Shown here one piece after another: positions 15,936-21,379 of a stretch of DNA of 21,379 nt (within the stretch, counting starts at the first letter, position 1; every line of letters starts with the position of its first letter). The notes under the pieces are model-generated. The model had not been told where the DNA came from. It ran no database searches and saw only the letters and a list, made by a program, of their open reading frames with translations. This DNA comes from Pavlovales sp. CCMP2436 (taxonomy: Eukaryota; Haptophyta; Pavlovophyceae; Pavlovales): NCBI GenBank assembly GCA_026770615.1, contig MU631317.1, positions 131,181 to 152,559 of the forward strand, given 5' to 3'. Both the position numbers and the translations under genes were made by a program.

Positions 15936-15976
15936 AGTACCTGATAATTCTGAATGTTCTGCTGGTTATTATTACT
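13711..15976 (-). pseudogene. LINE reverse transcriptase, frameshifted
   Basis: The protein is split between two minus-strand frames that switch at a G run in a GGA-rich tract near 14913-14915. The upstream frame carries a typical LINE linker (ALDAYRLRRNKSTRETR), KLLPKKGDASDPSNWRGI (fingers region), QNGFMRRRGCADGVFSL and motif A, YVDLVKAFDSVDR. The downstream frame carries motif B, VGVKQGDTLAAIIF, motif C, SLYADDGALSF (catalytic Asp pair present), KSKTEAMFYP and the RYLGSTFSSSLTDDDEI region. The C-terminal LLYGCESW and LRWAGHVMRM blocks are common in LINE polyproteins. The catalytic residues are intact, so decay is recent or the shift is a sequencing error. The open frame begins after TAG 15977-15979. 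Clade cannot be assigned with confidence. Confidence 0.85.
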
Positions 15977-16219
15977 CTAACTAACTACGTCCACTGACTA
16001 ATTCTAGCTTTAAGTGACGGACGAAGCGACTTCAAGTTCAAGCAGCGCGCGGCGAATCAACGCGACCACTTAGAACGTGCGCTAGTTGTAACGGCACGGC
16101 CGCGTTCACCAACCAGCGTGCGTCTTAGAGCTAAGCCAACAAAAAAAGGCATCGCCGGGCATCCGCCCCTAGGCGCACTCCGCCTCAGGTGTTAGGCATC
16201 TCAGAGACGAGGCTAGACT
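15977..16219. other. 3' flank of the PRPF39-like gene
   Basis: This short interval lies between the truncated LINE 5' end and the stop codon of the minus-strand splicing-factor gene. It should contain that gene's 3' UTR. An A run occurs at 16139-16147. Nothing else is recognised. Confidence 0.4.
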
Positions 16220-19200
16220 TCAGTGCGACTGCTGGTAGTGCCCGTAGGGAAAGGCTGCGCCTTGGGCAGACCCCTGCGCGAAGCCCCCCGCCTGCTGCGG
16301 GAAGCCGTAGCCACCGTAAGCTCCATGGAAGCCCGCAGGCGGAGGCGGCGGCGCGGGCTGGACGGGCAGCGCGCCCTGATGATAGAAGCAACAATAGTAG
16401 AAATAATAATGATGGTGATGGTGGCGGGCGGAACGGGCAGCGCGCCCTAATTTTCACGTTTCCCATTTTCTCAGACGTAAAATTATACATGCTATTCATA
16501 TTATTATTATGATTACCGTGCGCGGAGCCTTGGAGGCACCCTGCGCGCCGGCCGCGTCGCCGGACGTCGGCCGCTTGTGCGCGCGCACGGTTGGCTGGTC
16601 GAGGCGCTCCGGGCACTCCTTCCAAAAAACGTCCTCCACCCGCGCGAGCCTGCAGAGTCGAGTATTTGAATTAAATGTAAGTGGCACAACTTCCAGGACA
16701 GTCGGACGCCAGCTTGAATCCCTATCAGTAATATAAGATAAGTGGTTCAGCAGTGCGATAGGAGATGTCACTCAGAGGCGTTCACTCACAGGCGTTATCG
16801 AGACACACACGGAGTCAAAAAAGGTAGTGAATGCTACTGATAATAATAGTGTCTTAATGATGATCTCCCACCTCGGCAAGCCTGTAACAGAGTTCAGAAT
16901 GTAATGAATGTAAGAACGTGCTACTCTCCAACTGGCGTGCAAGTATTGCTTTGGACGGAATTAACAACCACCACAACCACCAGCACAATCAGAGCAACAA
17001 CAGTATACGCACGGGTCCGTACTGTATGAAAGCCTCTCTAGGAGCTGCAAGTCAGGAGTCTAACACACAAAAACGATCATATGAACAAACAATTATTTTT
17101 TCAAAAAAAAAAAAAAAAAAAACGCACCAGGCAGCGTCCGCGCAGTTGTCGTGCACGTACTGCCGCAAGCAGCAGGCGAGCAGCACCCTGTCCTCCACCT
17201 CCGAGACCGTCTGCTCGGCCGCCCCCTCCTCGCAACCCTCCCCCCCTTCGAGCAGCTCGCTCGCCGCCTCGCCCAGAGCACGCGCGAAGACGATGCACAC
17301 GCGCCGTGCGTTCGCGTCGGCCGGCCCCTTGCTGCGCGCCTTGAGGGCGGGCGCGGCGGCGGCAGCGAGAGTCTGTTGTGTATTACGATTATGCGTATGC
17401 GTATGAGATAATATATACGTTAATGCTATTATTATGCGTACAAAAAGGTCCTTGATACGAATACTACCGCTAATACGAATACTAAAAAAAAAAAAAAAAA
17501 CTACCTCGAGGTGTGCGAGCGCCAGCCATGCCTTGCGCAGGGCGGCACGCGGCAGCCGCAGCGCCGGGGTCTCGCCCCCCTCCTTGCCTCCCTCCTCGAC
17601 CGCCATCGCCTCCGCCGCAGGCGCCCCCGCCACGGGCACCACCGCCGTCGGCACCGGCGCGCGCAGGAGCTGGTCGAACACGGCACGCGCGCGCTCGGCC
17701 CCCCCGCCGTGCGCCAGCTCGAAGTGCGCGAGCTTGGCCGCGGCCGCCAACACGCGGGCCGCGGCAGGCTCGGAGGCGGGGGCGGGGGAGGAACCCCCCG
17801 CGACCCCCGCTGCACCCCCGGCGGCGGTGAGGGCGCGCGCGAGTGCAGCAGCGAGGAGGGCGCGCGGGGCGGCGGCGGAATCGGCTGCGTCCTGCTGCCA
17901 TAAATCGTAGTAGTGTTCACAGTATTGTGGTTGTTGTTAGTTGTTGTTGCAGTTGTTGATGCTACCATTATTGTTGTAATGTTTTCTGTTGCTGTCGTTA
18001 TTGTTATAATCATCATTATTGTTTCTGCTGTTGCTGTTGTTGTACCATAAGTATGATTCGTCTTGTTGGTTTGTCGTTCTCACCTTCTTGCCCTGCACCG
18101 GGAGGCGCCGCCTTTCAAAGTTTGCGCGTGAGAACGAAACTTCGAGCGCAGAGCTCGGGACCTTTCCCTTGGGGGCCTTTGCAAGCGACGCCGACTTTGA
18201 AACAAAAAGAAGAAGAGGGGGGGGGGGGGAGAGAGAACAGTGAGCAGCGGACAGCCAGGGGAGTGATCTAGTAAAAAAATATGGTATGAAATGTGGGTCG
18301 CAGGCAGCAGCCGCTCCCTCCCCCGCCATGTGGATATTCGAAGACACTCAAACAAGATATTTGAAGCCATTCAAATAATAGATTTAAAGACGTTCAAAGA
18401 GATTCGAATAGATACCTCCAGTCGGTTGAAGGCAGCAGCCGCCCCCTCCGCGTCGCCTGCCCCCTCCTCCGCCAGCGCGTGCGCCAGTCCCAGACGCACG
18501 TGCGAAGGGCAGAAGACACTCGCACCGCGCTTGAGCTCTGTTGGGGGTGATGTGTGTTTGTGTGCGTGTGTGGTGGGGGGGAAGGGGGAGGGAGAGGGGG
18601 TGAGGGATATGACTGGGGCGGGGGCTAAGGCCTCTAGCTAGAGATAGGGTTGGGGGAGGGAAGAGGGAAGATGGCGGATCAGCTCGAGCAAACTCAGAAG
18701 ACTAAACCCATTCTTCTTCTTCTCAAAAGAACACACACAAGAAAACCATTCTAAAAAAACCCTTCTAAACACACACACACACAAACTTTCTAAACACACA
18801 CGCAAAAAAATCTTTCTAACGCACACACACATAAACCGCTGCGTGCGAGCGCGCGTTTTCCCTTCCTGATCAAAGTCGAATTCTGGCAACTTAAATTCAA
18901 ACTCAAATTCTTCTTCTGATTATATTTTTTATCGTTAGAATCATTAAATGATAACAAGAAGAAGAAGAAGAAGAAGAAGAAGAAGAAGAAGAAGAAGAAG
19001 AGGAGAAAAAGAATAGCTTCAGCAACAGCAACAGTAATCATAGTAGTAATACCATCAACAACAGGGGGGGAGGAGGGGGATAACAGCAGGGGGGGGGATA
19101 TAACAGCAGCAACAGCAATCCTAGTAGTAATAACAAAAGCAACAACAAAAGGGGGAGGGGGTGTCACCTGCGCGTGCGAGCGTGCGTCCCTCCGCCTCGC

Positions 19201-19760
19201 GCGCCTGCGAGAGCCAGTGCGCAAAACGAAGCCAGAACTCGCCTGAACGGGGGGGGGAGATAAGGGGTGGTGGTGGGGAAGGACTTGCTCGGATTTTCAA
19301 AAACGATTAGCATATCGTACCCGTTCTCCCTAGGGCTGTAAGTTGGAAGGCGTTAAGCAAACTACTACGCGCAAAAAGACACAGCGTACGAGGCAATACA
19401 GCTTCTAGTGATAAGCCTTCCCGCATGTCGAGAGACAAAAACCACAGTAGAGAGGCAGCGGAATGAAAGGGGGGGGGGATTCGAGCCACACCGTAGGAGG
19501 CGCAGGCCACGAGGCAGCGGCGGAAGAGCTCCTCGCACCGCGCTGTCGCCAACTGCGCCTCCGCGGCCTCTGCGGCGCCCGCGTCGGGAGCGGCGGCAGC
19601 GGCGGCGGCGGCGGAATGGCGGCCGGTCTCAAAGTCGAGGTAGGCGTGCCAGCCGACCAGCTGCAAGTGTATTTGGGGGATAGGGGGAAGTTGATGCGGG
19701 TTGAAGCGGAGGTGCCCCCCCTCATATATATATATATATCTATATGTTTATATATTATAT

Positions 19761-19817
<57 letters not shown>

Positions 19818-21279
19818 GTGTGTGTATATGATATGATATGATATATACTCCCCGCCCACTAACGTACGTCACATTGGGTACAGACTACAAATGGGGCCTT
19901 CTCCCGGTCCCGGGGGCCTTCTCCCGGTCCCGGGCCTTCAGGGAGGCAGGGGAGCCGTCGCGCGCCTCATTGATGAGCCGTGTGCCATTTTCCTCCGAAG
20001 ACCCGCCTCATCATCACCCGCATCAGGCGAACGAGGGCGCGACGGCCGCACGTGCGCGCCTCAAAGGCGGCATGGCGCGCTCGGGGAGCACCCCCTGAAC
20101 GCACCAGGCCCGCCCACAACCCATTGGTCCCACCTCCGGGCGTGGCGCGGCTGGGATCCGAGTCCCCGCGGCGTAGGCGGCCGGTAGGCAGCCGGGTTCT
20201 CAAAAGTTGAAATACAACTCTCAAAACTCGGCTATTTATTTATTTATTTCCGTGAGCACTCAATTATTATTCTATGTGGGTGCTTGTCAACTAGCCAAAT
20301 GTGCATCGGGGGCTTGGCGATTGGGCCCTATCTTTTCAGCCCGCGGGGACAATGGGAAGGCCTCCATTTGTAGCCTGTACCCAATGTGACGTACGTTAGT
20401 GGGCGGGGAGTAGTATAATATATAGTATAATATATATAATACATATATTTATATTTATATCTTAAGAGGATAACGGCAAGGACGAGTGCGAGGCTGAAAG
20501 GTAGGGGAAAAGGATGTGGCTGGAGCGAGGCTGGGTGTCTAGGCCAGGATTCCCACCTGCTGCGTTCCGAGCGCTTCCGGTGGGAATGCTGCCATCTCAA
20601 GATACCGACAAAAAATGCTTACGTTCCACTCGCAAAACACACATGTACAAACAGTGCTTATTATAATCGCACCTGCTGCGTCTCGAGCGCCTTCCAGTGG
20701 AAGTGCTGCCTGCGGAGCTGCGCCTCGAGCGGCAGCCGCAACGCCCGCTCCACAGTTGCGGCGGCGGACTTGGCCTCCGCGCGAAGGCAGAGTGCGCCGA
20801 TCCGTGCGGCCTCCCCCTTCTTCTCCGCCCCCCCCTCCTCCTCCACCTTCTCCTCCTTCTTTGTCTCCTCCTCCTCGCCCTCCTCCTTCTCCGCCCCCTC
20901 TCCCTCCTTCTCCACCACCTCCCCCTCCCCAGCGGCAGCGGGCGCCCCCTCCTTCGCAGCCGCGTCGGCCGCAGCGGACGCGGAGGCGCGCGCTGCCCCG
21001 AGCGCCACCAGCGCCATCTCGCTCTCGAAGGCGACACGCTCATCGGCCGAGAGCCAGGCCGCCTCCACCGTCGCCGCGGGGCTTGCGCGCGCGAGTGCGA
21101 GTGCGCGCGCGAGGACTGCCTCCGCCTCCCTCAGCGGCTTGCCCAGCGCGCGCCACTGCGCCGCGAGCACCGCGACCGGATCGGCAGGGGCGCACGCGTG
21201 CTCGAAGCGCTCTAGCGCCTCCCAGACGGGGTGGCCCTGCGCGCAGCCGCCAGATGCCAAGACGGCGCGCTCGTGCAGG
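16220..21279 (-). CDS. PRPF39: PRPF39-like pre-mRNA splicing factor, 3' nine exons (5' partial)
   Basis: The homologue of Prp39/PRPF39, a HAT-repeat scaffold of the U1 snRNP in the nucleus. Exons in transcript order: 21279-20673, 19660-19492, 19242-19168, 18537-18416, 18194-18084, 17891-17505, 17372-17128, 16649-16517, 16375-16220. All eight introns are GT-AG and the phases agree, giving 667 codons. Landmarks: LHERAVLASGG and HPVWEALERFE (exon 1), FHWKALETQQ joined to LVGWHAYLDFETG, CEELFRRCLVACASY joined to EFWLRFAHW, HVRLGLAHALAEEG, SRANFERRR, KLAHFELAHGGGAERARAVF, then a Pro/Gly/Tyr/Gln-rich end closing in GHYQQSH. Exon 1 holds a Lys/Glu-rich insertion. The order follows animal and plant PRPF39. 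The 5' edge at 21279 is a candidate acceptor (cgcgcag); the frame is also open to about 21379, so that boundary is uncertain. A NAGNAG acceptor occurs at 17891/17894. Confidence 0.88.
16362..16448 (-). repeat. Duplicated 3' splice site of the last PRPF39 intron
   Basis: The 16 bases agggcgcgctgcccgt (minus strand) occur at 16377-16362 and again at 16448-16433, 71 bases apart. Both copies begin with an AG that could act as acceptor. Use of the inner one (exon from 16375) keeps the frame and gives the Gly/Tyr/Gln-rich end. Use of the outer one (exon from 16446) shifts the frame and gives a different C-terminus. Confidence 0.85.
16704..16734 (+). repeat. LINE-tail motif inside a PRPF39 intron
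   Basis: The sequence starting acgccagcttgaatcc at 16706 is identical over about 23 bases to the reverse complement of the LINE 3' end at 13577-13597, and both continue into aatata. It lies in the intron 16650-17127, antisense to the gene. It may be a heavily truncated LINE insertion or a shared target motif. Confidence 0.6.
17103..17122. repeat. A20/T20 homopolymer next to a splice donor
   Basis: On the minus strand the intron begins GTGCG and then has 20 T. The tract thus starts at the sixth intron base of the intron 17127-16650. Confidence 0.9.
17484..17500. repeat. A17/T17 homopolymer next to a splice donor
   Basis: On the minus strand the intron 17504-17373 begins GTAG followed at once by 17 T. 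Nearby, atacgaatact is repeated (about 17456-17483). Confidence 0.9.
17892..18083 (-). repeat. CAA/AAT-repeat-filled intron
   Basis: The whole 192-base intron is made of interrupted CAA, CAG and AAT triplets between GTGAGA and GCAGCAG. It translates to Asn/Ser-rich nonsense if read through. Confidence 0.75.
18320..18413. repeat. Degenerate short tandem repeat in an intron
   Basis: About four imperfect copies of a 20-24 base unit are visible: gatattcgaagacactcaaa, gatatttgaagccattcaaa, gatttaaagacgttcaaa and gattcgaatagata. They sit just inside the donor of the intron 18195-18415. Confidence 0.65.
18690..19160. repeat. Minisatellite and microsatellite block in an intron
   Basis: The intron 18538-19167 contains repeated ctttctaaacacacac-type units (about 18740-18835), a (GAA)n tract (about 18956-19002), and two related stretches with agcaacagcaa and tagtagtaat followed by G runs (about 19023-19072 and 19105-19158). 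Nothing coding is seen. I searched this intron for a further PRPF39 exon and found none; none is needed to join its neighbours. Confidence 0.75.
19723..19847. repeat. (TA)n and (TC)n microsatellite
   Basis: TA repeats flank a (TC)n core at about 19761-19786, followed by TA, TG and ATATG runs. It abuts the left end of the inverted-repeat element beginning at 19848. Confidence 0.9.
19848..20410. mobile_element. 563-bp TIR element inside a PRPF39 intron
   Basis: The first 36 bases (starting ctccccgcccactaacgtac) are exactly inverted at the other end. The match continues to about 55-60 bases with two mismatches and small gaps. TA borders both ends (19846-19847 and 20411-20412), but the flanks are TA repeats, so the target duplication is weak evidence. 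Internally there is a 20-base tandem duplication (gccttctcccggtcccggg at 19896 and 19916) and an ATTT run near 20232-20250. No transposase frame is present. It is a non-autonomous DNA element in the intron 19661-20672. Confidence 0.83.
20411..20672. other. Remainder of the PRPF39 intron, donor side
   Basis: AT-rich repeats (20411-20463) are followed by mixed sequence up to the donor GTGCGA at 20672-20667 on the minus strand. No other feature is seen. Confidence 0.5.
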
Positions 21280-21379
21280 CTGCGCGCGGGTACGCAGGGT
21301 ACGCAGGGGGATGGCCATGCGTTCAGCACTCGCGGGACGAAGAACTGCTCGCTCTCATACGTCGGATGTGTGTGTGGGG

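Noticed and set aside
15977..16219. Possible LINE endonuclease region upstream of the RT
   Set aside because: The frame closes at 15977-15979, and no endonuclease motif is visible before the PRPF39 stop codon; the element is 5' truncated.
17052..17753. Single 233-residue frame joining two PRPF39 exons
   Set aside because: Its middle translates an intron with a T run (polyphenylalanine). Splicing at GT-AG sites removes it and restores the family sequence.
18538..19167. Search for an extra PRPF39 exon in this long intron
   Set aside because: Exons 19242-19168 and 18537-18416 already join in phase and match the family without a gap. The intron contains only repeats.
1..21379. tRNA, rRNA or riboswitch genes
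   Set aside because: I looked for cloverleaf-like and conserved rRNA stretches by eye and saw none; a covariance-model search could not be run.

Overview
The window looks like nuclear DNA of a GC-rich unicellular eukaryote. It has GT-AG spliceosomal introns, eukaryote-specific genes (STIMATE/TMEM110-like, PRPF39-like, NDUFAF7-like), a LINE-type reverse transcriptase, inverted-repeat DNA elements and many microsatellites. There are no operons, no ribosome-binding sites and no bacterial-type gene packing. Very GC-rich coding DNA set in AT-rich spacers, with genes that are either intronless or intron-rich, would fit a haptophyte, pelagophyte or similar alga. The sequence alone does not fix the lineage.

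Layout. 1-90: a short LINE-tail-like motif followed by an (AAT)n tract. 536-1058: a dispersed repeat and a low-confidence, internally duplicated open frame. 1692-3146 (-): NDUFAF7/MidA-like mitochondrial methyltransferase. 3618-3786: a 157-bp foldback element with a 6-bp target duplication. 3942-4130 (-): an unrecognised small frame. 4399-5556 (+): calcineurin-like metallophosphoesterase. 6058-6903 (-): STIMATE/TMEM110-like membrane protein. It lies head to head with 7384-8661 (+), an SLC35F-like drug/metabolite transporter. 9006-9431: a TIR element with an 81-bp near-perfect palindrome at its core. 10122-10778 (-): a four-finger C2H2 protein. 11278-13576: repeats, a LINE 3' fragment, a 104/105-bp tandem array and decayed low-complexity frames. 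13577-15935 (-): a 5'-truncated, frameshifted LINE. 16220-21279 (-): the 3' nine exons of a PRPF39-like splicing factor, running off the right end of the window.

The best gene-structure result is the PRPF39 homologue. Nine exons join through eight GT-AG introns into a continuous 667-codon frame that follows the PRPF39 HAT-repeat order. Its introns are packed with simple repeats. One holds a 563-bp inverted-repeat element, one carries a LINE-tail motif, and the last has a duplicated 3' splice site.

The genes do not form one pathway. They are housekeeping functions (complex I assembly, ER calcium-entry regulation, solute transport, U1 snRNP/splicing, a zinc-finger regulator) separated by mobile-element debris. 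I did not find a convincing new multi-gene system. The most novel material is the set of three structurally different non-autonomous DNA elements and a short motif that recurs at the LINE 3' end.
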